Origin: Hyphomicrobiales bacterium
Lineage (GTDB): Bacteria > Pseudomonadota > Alphaproteobacteria > Rhizobiales > Rhizobiaceae
Assembly: GCA_900469615.1 (NCBI GenBank)
Contig: UBYA01000006.1
Location: 232,000-295,999, forward strand
Direction of reading: 5' to 3'
Length of the DNA: 64,000 nt
The translations under genes and the position numbers were made by a program. The notes under the pieces were generated by a model that searched no databases, had not been told where the DNA came from, and saw nothing but the letters and a program-made list of their open reading frames with translations. Of the stretch, positions 25,195-32,134 are shown piece after piece (position 1 is the first letter of the stretch; every line of letters begins with the position of its first letter).

Positions 25195-26225
25195 CACATG
25201 GTCTCCGTGACCTTGAGGAGGTTAGCCGGCTTGTCCGGATCGAAACCCTTGCGACGCGTCACCGATTCGATGAGGCGATAGTAGCACAGCAGCGACACCA
25301 GCGGGTCGAGCAGGCCATTGCCTGTCGTCGGCATGCGCAGGTTGATGCCCGCGAGCGGCGCGGTCGAGAAGGAGACGGCGGTCGCGCCGAGCTTCTGCAG
25401 ACGCTCCAGAGCCTGCGCGTTGTTGGCGAAGGCAGCATCGTCGGGTGAAAAGGCCACGATCGGGAAGCCCGGCTGCACCAGGCGCATCGGGCCATGCATG
25501 AGTTCGGCCAGAGAGAAGGCTTCGGCATGCAGGCCGGCAGTTTCCTTGGCCTTCAACGCGGCTTCCAGCGCAATGGCGAATGCCGGGCCGCGACCGCCGG
25601 TATAGAGCGAGGAGGCGTTGAAGAGTACGTCTTCGGCGGCCTTGCCGTCGATTCCCGAGGTGGCGGCCAGCGCGTCCGGCAGCTTTGCAAGGCCATCAAC
25701 AAGCGTCTTGTCCTGCGAAATCGTCGCGGTGACGCCGGCAAGCGCTGCAACTGAGGCGATGAAGGATTTGGTGGCGGCAACGCTCTGTTCCTTGCCCGCA
25801 TTGAGACCGAGCACGATGTCGGCCTCCTTGGCAAGCGGACTGTCGGTGACGTTGACGACGGCGATGGTGGTCGCGCCGCCCTTTTTGGCGGCGGCCTGCA
25901 ATGCGATGATGTCCGGGCTGCCGCCGGATTGCGACACCGTGAAGTGGATGCCGCCCTTCAGGTGCAGGGGCGCACCGTAGACCGAGGCGATCGACGGGCC
26001 GACGGACGCGACGGGGATGCCGCAGGAGATTTCGAAGAGATATTTGAAGAAGGTGGCGGCATGGTCGGACGAGCCGCGCGCCGCAGTCGTGATCAGCGAC
26101 GGACGGCCGGAGGAGAAGAGCTTCGCGATCTCGACGAAGGCGGGTTTTTCTTTTTCAAGCAGCGTCGCAACCACCTCGGGCGATTGGCCGGCTTCCGTCA
26201 GCATCAGGGATTGGGTCTTGCTCAT
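25194..26225 (-). CDS. SIS-type glucosamine-6-phosphate deaminase/isomerase (NagB-II/AgaS like)
   Basis: Probably deaminates and isomerises glucosamine-6-P to fructose-6-P. The 343 residues contain two SIS domains like the isomerase half of GlmS but no glutaminase domain: AARGSSDHAATFFKYL (about 48-63), TVSQSGGSPDIIAL (phosphate loop), GKEQSVAATKSFIA, then YTGGRGPAFAIALEAALKAKETAG and AELMHGPM in the second. It overlaps gntR upstream by 4 nt (ATGA) and touches nagA downstream. NagB-II is the likely role, standing in for the unrelated NagB. Confidence 0.86.
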   Translation of the reverse strand: MSKTQSLMLTEAGQSPEVVATLLEKEKPAFVEIAKLFSSGRPSLITTAARGSSDHAATFFKYLFEISCGIPVASVGPSIASVYGAPLHLKGGIHFTVSQSGGSPDIIALQAAAKKGGATTIAVVNVTDSPLAKEADIVLGLNAGKEQSVAATKSFIASVAALAGVTATISQDKTLVDGLAKLPDALAATSGIDGKAAEDVLFNASSLYTGGRGPAFAIALEAALKAKETAGLHAEAFSLAELMHGPMRLVQPGFPIVAFSPDDAAFANNAQALERLQKLGATAVSFSTAPLAGINLRMPTTGNGLLDPLVSLLCYYRLIESVTRRKGFDPDKPANLLKVTETM

Positions 26226-27004
26226 AGGTCGTCTCCAATTCTCAATTCGGCAACAAAGTCATAAGCATCGCCGCGATAATGCGAGCGGGTATATTCAACG
26301 ACGCGCTGGTCCGCGAGGCGGGAGACGCGTTCGATCAGAAGCGCCGGCGCCCCGGCCTTGACGGTCAGGATCGATGCGGAGGTCGGGTCTAGCGTCACGG
26401 CCGTCAGCCTTTGCTGGGCGCGCACCGGCTTGAAGCCCTTGGCCGCCAGCGCATCGTAGAGCGACCCTTCGGATACGGCGTCCTCGCCGAGGAACTTGAC
26501 CGGAACGACGGCGCGCTCGATGGCGAGCGGCTGGCCGTCGGCAAGGCGCAGCCGGTCGAGCCGCAGGACGGGTTCGTCGACGCTGAGGCCGAGAAGGAAG
26601 GATTCTTCCGGGGCTGGCGCGCCGACGGTGCGCTGGAGGATGCGCGCCGCCGGTTCGCGGCCGCGCGAGCGCATGTCGGCAGAGAAGGAGGAGAGGCGCC
26701 AGAGCGGCTGCTCAATGCGCTCGACATGCTGCGAGACGAAGGTGCCGCTGCCGTGGCGGGATTCGATGACGCCGGAGGCCAGCAGGTCGCGATAGGCGGT
26801 GCGCACGGTGACGCGGCCGATCTGCAGGGCTCCGGCGAGATCCCGCTCGCCCGGCAGCGCCGTGCCGGATTTCAAGAGTCCTTCCTGGACGAGGCCTGTC
26901 AGCGCCTGCGCCAGCCGCTTATAGAGCGGCCCGCTTCCGGTCCCGTCACTGAGACCGCGATTGTTCAACTCGGCGATCAAACTGGTTCTATCCATGAGGA
27001 TCAT
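26222..27004 (-). CDS. GntR family regulator (HutC/NagR type)
   Basis: 260-residue regulator: N-terminal winged HTH (LYKRLAQALTGLVQEGLLKS ... GRVTVRTAYRDLLASGVIESRHGSGTFVS, about 28-95) and a C-terminal UTRA ligand domain (about 115-250; LRLDRLRLADGQPLAIERAVV, IERVSRLADQRVVEYTRSHYRGD). First gene of the amino-sugar operon and overlapping the next gene by 4 nt, so likely an autoregulated NagR-type repressor responding to GlcNAc-6-P or GlcN-6-P. Start at 27004 (MILMDRTSL) or 26995 (MDRTSL). Repeated GGTTCTA/TAGAACC motifs surround the start. Confidence 0.88.
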   Translation of the reverse strand: MILMDRTSLIAELNNRGLSDGTGSGPLYKRLAQALTGLVQEGLLKSGTALPGERDLAGALQIGRVTVRTAYRDLLASGVIESRHGSGTFVSQHVERIEQPLWRLSSFSADMRSRGREPAARILQRTVGAPAPEESFLLGLSVDEPVLRLDRLRLADGQPLAIERAVVPVKFLGEDAVSEGSLYDALAAKGFKPVRAQQRLTAVTLDPTSASILTVKAGAPALLIERVSRLADQRVVEYTRSHYRGDAYDFVAELRIGDDL

Positions 27005-27023
27005 ATAGAACCTATTTAGAACC
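26984..27023. promoter_or_regulatory. Putative GntR operator cluster
   Basis: Three copies of one 7-mer around the gntR start codon: GGTTCTA at 26984-26990 and its complement TAGAACC at 27006-27012 and 27017-27023. The last two are 11 bp apart (one helical turn). Location over the start region of an operon led by its own GntR gene suggests autoregulation. Confidence 0.45.
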
Positions 27024-27055
27024 AATTCACAAGCCGAATCTGTTCCGGAACCTGA

Positions 27056-27090
27056 AAAAGAGTCGGCCGGGCGCTTGGGACGCCCGGCCG
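27056..27090 (-). terminator. Intrinsic terminator of galM
   Basis: Perfect 10-bp stem CGGCCGGGCG-N7-CGCCCGGCCG; on the minus strand it is followed by ACTCTTTTTC. It separates galM from the gntR operon. Confidence 0.75.
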
Positions 27091-27117
27091 GGTTTCAGGG
27101 AAGCGGGCATGCCCGGC

Positions 27118-28143
27118 TCAGTTCTTGGTGAAGATATAGTCCGTTTCCTGCCGCAATACCTCGCCCGGCCGGAGCACGGCATTGGGGAAGCCTTCGTGGT
27201 TGATGGCATCCGGCCAGACCTGCGTTTCCAGGCAGAAGCCGGCGAACGGACCGATCTTGCGACCGTCATGGCCGGGAACCGGAACATCGAGCTTGAAGCC
27301 GGTGTAGAACTGCACGCCGGGCTCGGTGGTGCGCACTTCCAGCGACACGCCGGAATTGACGCTGCGGGCAAGCACGACGGAGCGTTTGGCCGTGCGCTCG
27401 GCGGAGAGGCAGAAATTGTGGTCGTAGAGCGCCTGTTCGCTTCCGTCGAAACGCTTCATCGGCGACATCTCGCGGAAATCGAAGACCGTGCCTTCCACCG
27501 GGCGGATCTCGCCTGTCGGCACCTGCCTGTCGTCCGTCGGCGTATAATGGTCGGCGGCGATCATGATGTCGTGGCCAAGCGCGTCGTCACGGCCGTCGAG
27601 ATTGAAATAGGCGTGCTGGCAGACATTGGCGAGCGTCGGCTGGTCGGTGGTCGATTCGTACGTCACCGTCAGTTCGCCATTGCCGTGCACCCGGTAGGTC
27701 GCCTGGATGGTGCAATTGCCCGGATAGCCGGCGCGGCCGTCGGGATCGACGATCTTCAGGATGACGCGGTCGGTATCGTGCTCGACGATGGTCCAGTTGC
27801 GCTTGGCGATATTGTCCTTGCCGCCGTGCAGATGGGTGATGCCCTTCTCGTTGAGTTCCAGCTGGTACTGCTTGCCGTCCAGCGTGAAGCGCCCGCCGCC
27901 GATGCGGTTGGCGCAGCGACCCGGCGTGGCGCCGAAATAGGAGGAATGGGCGGGATAATCGGCGAAATTATCGAAACCGAGCAGCAGCGCCGGCTCGTGG
28001 CCGTCAAGGCGTAGATCCTGGATGACCGCGCCCCATGACATGATATGCGCGGTCAGGCCGCCTCCGACGATCTTGACCCGATAGACGGTATCCCCATCGG
28101 CCGTCGTCCCAAAAACTTCCCGTTGCAAAGTGCTTTCCGTCAT
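27118..28143 (-). CDS. galM: Aldose 1-epimerase (galactose mutarotase)
   Basis: Interconverts alpha and beta anomers of hexoses. 341 residues of the mutarotase fold: FGATPGRCANRIGGGRF (about 69-85) with the conserved NRI, THLHGG (catalytic-site His), QHAYFNLDG (catalytic acid-base His) and the Glu region GFCLETQVWPDAINH near the C-terminus. It is upstream of the amino-sugar operon on the same strand but separated by a terminator, so probably independent. No signal peptide. Confidence 0.93.
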   Translation of the reverse strand: MTESTLQREVFGTTADGDTVYRVKIVGGGLTAHIMSWGAVIQDLRLDGHEPALLLGFDNFADYPAHSSYFGATPGRCANRIGGGRFTLDGKQYQLELNEKGITHLHGGKDNIAKRNWTIVEHDTDRVILKIVDPDGRAGYPGNCTIQATYRVHGNGELTVTYESTTDQPTLANVCQHAYFNLDGRDDALGHDIMIAADHYTPTDDRQVPTGEIRPVEGTVFDFREMSPMKRFDGSEQALYDHNFCLSAERTAKRSVVLARSVNSGVSLEVRTTEPGVQFYTGFKLDVPVPGHDGRKIGPFAGFCLETQVWPDAINHEGFPNAVLRPGEVLRQETDYIFTKN

Positions 28144-28526
28144 ATCAGCTCATCCATGGCTATCGAATATATAGGGCCAGACCCTGCCTCCATTCGCGTC
28201 GTTCCGCAACCGGTTCGATCGCGAAATGTAGCGGCGGGCGGAGGAGGGGCAAGGCTCCGTCCGGCTTTCGAAACGCTACGCTGTGCCGGAAGTATGCAAT
28301 GCCTATGACAGACCAGCCGGTTTTCGCAACCGCCCCTCACCCTAGCCCTCTCCCCGCTTGCGGGGAGAGGGGACGACAGAGGCAGACAATTGCACTCTGC
28401 TTTACGGAGAGATCGCAATTGAGCCCCCTCTCCCCGCAATGCGGGGAGAGGGTTGGGGTGAGGGACCAGGCACGAAGGTACAGCAGGACAATGCGCGCCT
28501 GACTATTGCAAACGGGGGCCGAGCGC
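28144..28526. other. Gene-free stretch between galM and the VWA gene
   Basis: About 380 nt between the 3' end of the VWA gene and the 5' end of galM. It contains the galM promoter region (28144-28300, no clear boxes) and the paired CCCTCACCC palindromes described separately. No small gene with a ribosome binding site was found. Confidence 0.5.
28334..28464. repeat. MITE-like element: two CCCTCACCC palindromes in inverted orientation
   Basis: Left hairpin CCCTCTCCCCGC-TTG-CGGGGAGAGGG preceded by CCCTCACCCTAG; right hairpin CCCTCTCCCCGC-AAT-GCGGGGAGAGGG followed by TTGGGGTGAGGG. The outer ends CCCTCACCC and GGGTGAGGG are inverted, enclosing 131 bp. A solo 50-bp version lies at 52391-52440. No open frame inside. 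Confidence 0.7.
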
Positions 28527-29720
28527 TCAGCGCGACAATTCCCTTGTCGCCTTTTCCAGCCCGCCGAGCGTCAGAGGGTACATGCGGTCGGTCATCAGGC
28601 GGCGGATGATCGAGATCGAGGTCGTATAGCCCCAGTAGTTCTCCGGCACGGGGTTGATCCAGATGCATTTGCGGAAATGGCCGGTGATGCGGGCGAGCCA
28701 GGCTTCGCCCGCCTCCTTGTTCCAGTGCTCCACCGAGCCGCCGGCTTGAGTGATTTCGTAGGGGCTCATCGATGCGTCGCCGACGAAGACGACACGGTAG
28801 TCGGAGCCGAAGGTACGGATCAAGTCCGTCGTTGCGGTGATGTCGACGCGCCGGCGGCGATTGTCCTTCCACACGCCTTCGTAAAGGCAGTTGTGAAAGT
28901 AGAAATACTCCATGTGACGAAACTCCGCGCGGGCGGCGGAAAACAGCTCTTCCACCACGCGGATATGATCGTCCATCGAGCCGCCGACGTCGAAGAACAT
29001 CAGGAGCTTGACGGCGTTGCGGCGTTCGGGCCGCGTCCGGACGTCGAGATAGCCATGCTCGGCGGTGGAGCGGATGGTGCCGGAGAGGTCCAGCTCCTCG
29101 GCGGCCCCCTCGCGCACCCAGCGGCGCAGGCGCTTCAGCGCCACCTTGATGTTGCGGGTGCCGAGCTCGACGCCATCGTCGAGATTCTTGAAGTCGCGGC
29201 GATCCCACACCTTCACCGCGCGGCGATGGCGGGAGGTCTCCTGGCCGATGCGTACGCCTTCCGGATTGTAGCCATAGGCGCCGAAAGGCGAGGTTCCGGC
29301 GGTGCCGATCCATTTCGAGCCGCCCTGATGCCGGCCTTTCTGCTCCGCCAGCCGCTCGCGCAGCGTCTCCATCAGCTTGTCGAAGCCGCCGAGCGCCTCG
29401 ATCTCCCGTCTTTCGTCTTCGGTCAGATGCCGCTCTGCGAGCTTGCGCAGCCATTCCTCGGGGATGGCGGTCGGCTCCAACGCCTCCGCGTCGGCATTGC
29501 CGCCGATCGCCTCGACGCCGCGGAAATAGTCGGCGAAGATCTGGTCGAAGCGATCGATGAAGCGCTCGTCCTTGATGAGCGTCGCGCGCGCCAGATAGTA
29601 AAAGGCCTCGACGTCGTAGTCGGCAATTCCCTCTTCCAGACCCTCAAGCAGCGACAGGAATTCCCGGAGCGTTACCGGCACCTTCGCTTCCTTCAGTTTC
29701 AGGAAGAAGGGAATGAACAA
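28527..29720 (-). CDS. VWA domain-containing CoxE-like protein
   Basis: 397-residue protein of unknown exact role, typically partnered with a MoxR ATPase in metal-centre insertion or complex assembly. The C-terminal half is a von Willebrand A-like domain whose metal site reads DVGGSMDD instead of the classical DxSxS; VVFVGDASMSPYEI and WINPVPENYWGYT are family features. The start is TTG (TTG TTC ATT CCC, giving MFIPFFLKLKEAKVPVTLRE) only 2 nt after the metA stop, with GGAAAGGG inside the metA C-terminus as ribosome binding site. It is therefore probably co-expressed with metA; a MoxR gene lies on the far side of metA. Confidence 0.87.
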   Translation of the reverse strand: MFIPFFLKLKEAKVPVTLREFLSLLEGLEEGIADYDVEAFYYLARATLIKDERFIDRFDQIFADYFRGVEAIGGNADAEALEPTAIPEEWLRKLAERHLTEDERREIEALGGFDKLMETLRERLAEQKGRHQGGSKWIGTAGTSPFGAYGYNPEGVRIGQETSRHRRAVKVWDRRDFKNLDDGVELGTRNIKVALKRLRRWVREGAAEELDLSGTIRSTAEHGYLDVRTRPERRNAVKLLMFFDVGGSMDDHIRVVEELFSAARAEFRHMEYFYFHNCLYEGVWKDNRRRRVDITATTDLIRTFGSDYRVVFVGDASMSPYEITQAGGSVEHWNKEAGEAWLARITGHFRKCIWINPVPENYWGYTTSISIIRRLMTDRMYPLTLGGLEKATRELSR

Positions 29721-29722
29721 AC

Positions 29723-30649
29723 CTATGCCCTTTCCTGGCCGATCTCCTCCACATCATACGGTGTGGTCTGGTAGATCTCGTTGATCCAGTTGCCGAAGAA
29801 CAAATGCGCGTGGCTGCGCCACCGGTTCTGCGGCGGGATGTCCGGGTCGTTATGCGGGAAGTAGTTGTGCGGCATCTTGATCGGCACGCCCGCATTCACA
29901 TCGCGGAAATACTCATCCGCCAGCGAAGTGGAATCATACTCCACATGATTGAACATGTAGAGCCGGTTGCAGGCCTGTTCGTGCAAGAGGCAGACGCCCA
30001 TCTCGCTCGAGTCCATCAGGATCTGCAGGCCGGGCACTTTTTCGATATCGGCGCGCCTCACTTCCGTCCAGCGTGAAACCGGCACGGCGAAATCGTCGGA
30101 AAAGCCGTTGAGGTAGACGGAGGAGGGCTTCAGGTTCTGGTGGCGATAGACACCGAACGCCTTTTCCTTCAGCGTATATTTCGGCACCTTGTGGAAGTGA
30201 TAGATCGCCGCCATCGCTCCCCAGCAGACGTTCAGCGTCGAATGGACGTTGGTGGCGGTCCACTCGAAGATCTGCTGCATTTCGTCCCAGTAGGTCACGT
30301 CCTCGTATTCCAGCAGCTCGATCGGCGCGCCGGTGATGATGAAGCCGTCGAACTTGCGGTGCTTCACCTCTTCCCAGGTCTGGTAGAAGGAGAGCAGATG
30401 TTCCTCGGAGGTGTTCTTGGCCTTGTGGCCGCCGACTCGGACCAGCGAAAACTCCACCTGCAACGGTGACGCGCCGACGAGGCGGGCCATCTGAACCTCG
30501 GTCTTGATCTTGTTCGGCATGAGGTTGAGAAGCCCGATCTGAAGGGGGCGGATATCCTGACGGAACGCCACCGTTTCGGTCATCACCCGCACTCCCTCGC
30601 TCTGGAGGGTTTCAAACGCGGGCAGCGTATCGGGAATCTTGATGGGCAT
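29723..30649 (-). CDS. metA: Homoserine O-acetyltransferase, MetA type
   Basis: First committed step of methionine synthesis: acylation of homoserine. 308 residues of the MetA class I glutamine-amidotransferase fold. The catalytic triad is in place: Cys142 in NVCWGAMA, His235 and Glu237 in FNHVEYDS. Residue 111 is Glu (TGAPIELL), which in studied MetA proteins selects acetyl-CoA rather than succinyl-CoA, so an acetyltransferase is predicted. The start at 30649 gives the canonical [17 protein letters not shown] riboswitch and a terminator hairpin lie upstream; the VWA gene follows after 2 nt. Confidence 0.94.
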   Translation of the reverse strand: MPIKIPDTLPAFETLQSEGVRVMTETVAFRQDIRPLQIGLLNLMPNKIKTEVQMARLVGASPLQVEFSLVRVGGHKAKNTSEEHLLSFYQTWEEVKHRKFDGFIITGAPIELLEYEDVTYWDEMQQIFEWTATNVHSTLNVCWGAMAAIYHFHKVPKYTLKEKAFGVYRHQNLKPSSVYLNGFSDDFAVPVSRWTEVRRADIEKVPGLQILMDSSEMGVCLLHEQACNRLYMFNHVEYDSTSLADEYFRDVNAGVPIKMPHNYFPHNDPDIPPQNRWRSHAHLFFGNWINEIYQTTPYDVEEIGQERA

Positions 30650-30670
30650 TGTTTTCACTCGACCAAATAC

Positions 30671-30705
30671 AAAAAAACCGGCCGCGATCATGAATCGCTA
30701 CCGGT
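30671..30705 (-). terminator. Attenuator terminator in the metA leader
   Basis: On the minus strand ACCGG-TA-GCGAT, loop TCATG, ATCGC-GG-CCGGT followed by seven T residues. It lies between the SAM-II aptamer and the metA start, a natural position for a transcriptional expression platform. Confidence 0.6.
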
Positions 30706-30713
30706 CCGCACGC

Positions 30714-30769
30714 GGCCCTTTAGCGATTTATTTAACGTGGCTGCAAGCCGGCCGGCCAAATCACCACAA
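30714..30769 (-). promoter_or_regulatory. SAM-II riboswitch upstream of metA
   Basis: On the minus strand the leader reads GTGGTGATTTGG ... GGCTTGCAGCCACGTTAAAT then AAATCGCTAAAGGG. The 5' GTGGTGATTT, the central GCTTGCAGCCACG, TTAAATAAA and the terminal GCTAAAGGG match the SAM-II aptamer known from rhizobial met genes; GTGG pairs with CCAC and the GCTAAAGG end supplies the pseudoknot strand. High SAM should switch metA off. Confidence 0.88.
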
Positions 30770-30903
30770 GGGGAAATCCATAAACCTGCTATCCCGGCGG
30801 GTCAATGGGCAAGCTTGGAGGCGGATGGCGGCCGCGCCTTGATGTCGGTTGCGGTTTGCGGAGATTCAAGATGGGCTTGTGGGCCATTCGGCCTGGAGGC
30901 CAC

Positions 30904-31049
30904 CTCGCCCTTCGAGGCCTTGGTTTTGCGCTTACGCTTAGACCCCAGGCACCTCGGGGTTAGGTGGAGAGAGTATCGCCGCCGGGGTGAGAAGATCAGT
31001 CCTCACCCTTGAGGTGCGGAGGCTGGAAGCCGGAGCCTCGAAGGGCGAG
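30904..31049. repeat. Long-range 15-bp perfect inverted repeat
   Basis: CTCGCCCTTCGAGGC (30904-30918) and GCCTCGAAGGGCGAG (31035-31049) form a perfect inverted repeat around 116 nt, in the gap (30770-31126) between the SAM-II leader and the 3' end of the MoxR gene. The enclosed DNA also carries the internal pair CACCTCGGGGTTAGGTGGAG and CCTCACCCTTGAGGTG. No gene is seen in it. It looks like a non-autonomous repeat element. Confidence 0.55.
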
Positions 31050-31126
31050 GGCGGGTGATACGGTCACTTCATTTTCGTTTGGGAGGGCGCGTGCAGTTCC
31101 GTGGATGGAAGATGCGGCAGTTGGCC

Positions 31127-31969
31127 CTACTTCCCCTGTCCCCGCGCCATGAAGGCCAGCCGTTCGAAGAGGTGGACGTCCTGCTCGTTCTTCAGCAGTG
31201 CGCCATGCAGCTTCGGCAGCGCGCTCTTCGCATCGGCGCGCAGCGTGGCGGGATCGACGTCGTCGGCGACCAGCAGGCGGATCCAGTCGAGGGCTTCCGA
31301 GGTCGAGGGCTTCTTCTTCAGGCCCGCCACATCGCGGATTTCGAAGAATTGCGTCAGCGCGGCATGCACGAGCGCCTGCTTGATACCGGGATAGTGCACC
31401 TCGACGATGCGGGCGAGCGTCTCCATGTCGGGAAAGCGGATGTAGTGGAAGAAGCAGCGGCGCAGGAAGGCGTCCGGCAGTTCCTTTTCATTGTTCGAGG
31501 TGATGATGACGATCGGGCGGATGGCGGCCTGAACGGTCTCTCCGGTCTCGTAGACATGGAATTCCATGCGGTCGAGTTCCTGCAGCAGATCGTTGGGGAA
31601 TTCGATATCGGCCTTGTCGATCTCGTCGATCAGAAGCACGCATTTTTCCGCCGAGGTGAAGGCCTGCCAGAGCTTGCCCCGACGAATATAGTTGCGGACA
31701 TCGTGCACGCGCTCGTCGCCGAGCTGACTGTCGCGCAGGCGCGAAACCGCATCGTATTCGTAGAGGCCCTGCTGTGCCTTCGTGGTCGATTTGACGTTCC
31801 ACTCGATGAGTTCGAGCCCGAGCGCGGCGGCCACCTGACGGGCGAGTTCGGTCTTGCCCGTACCGGGCTCGCCCTTCACGAGAAGCGGGCGCTCCAGGCG
31901 AATGGCGGCGTTGACGGCGACCATCAGGTCCTTGTCGGCGATATAGTCTGCAGTTCCCTGAAATTGCAT
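31127..31969 (-). CDS. MoxR-family AAA ATPase
   Basis: 280-residue AAA+ chaperone-like ATPase of the MoxR/CoxD group. Walker A GEPGTGKTEL (about 33-42), Walker B VLLIDEIDKAD (about 112-122), sensor 1 IITSNNEKELPDAFLRRC with an Arg finger, and the QGLYEYDAVSRLRD segment typical of MoxR relatives. It usually works with a VWA protein on folding or metal insertion in a partner complex; here that protein is encoded beyond metA on the same strand. The client complex is unknown. Confidence 0.9.
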   Translation of the reverse strand: MQFQGTADYIADKDLMVAVNAAIRLERPLLVKGEPGTGKTELARQVAAALGLELIEWNVKSTTKAQQGLYEYDAVSRLRDSQLGDERVHDVRNYIRRGKLWQAFTSAEKCVLLIDEIDKADIEFPNDLLQELDRMEFHVYETGETVQAAIRPIVIITSNNEKELPDAFLRRCFFHYIRFPDMETLARIVEVHYPGIKQALVHAALTQFFEIRDVAGLKKKPSTSEALDWIRLLVADDVDPATLRADAKSALPKLHGALLKNEQDVHLFERLAFMARGQGK

Positions 31970-32134
31970 CGGAAGGCTTTCTCAATCTTTCAGGTGCAAG
32001 CTAAATGCTGACCTAATTCGGTTCAAGGCGCGAAACCGTGTATATAGGAACGTGATCGCATCGATCTATTGCGAGGATGGACAAGAGGGCGGGTCATGAT
32101 TAACTGACGGGACGTGCGTCGCAGGGAAGTGCTG

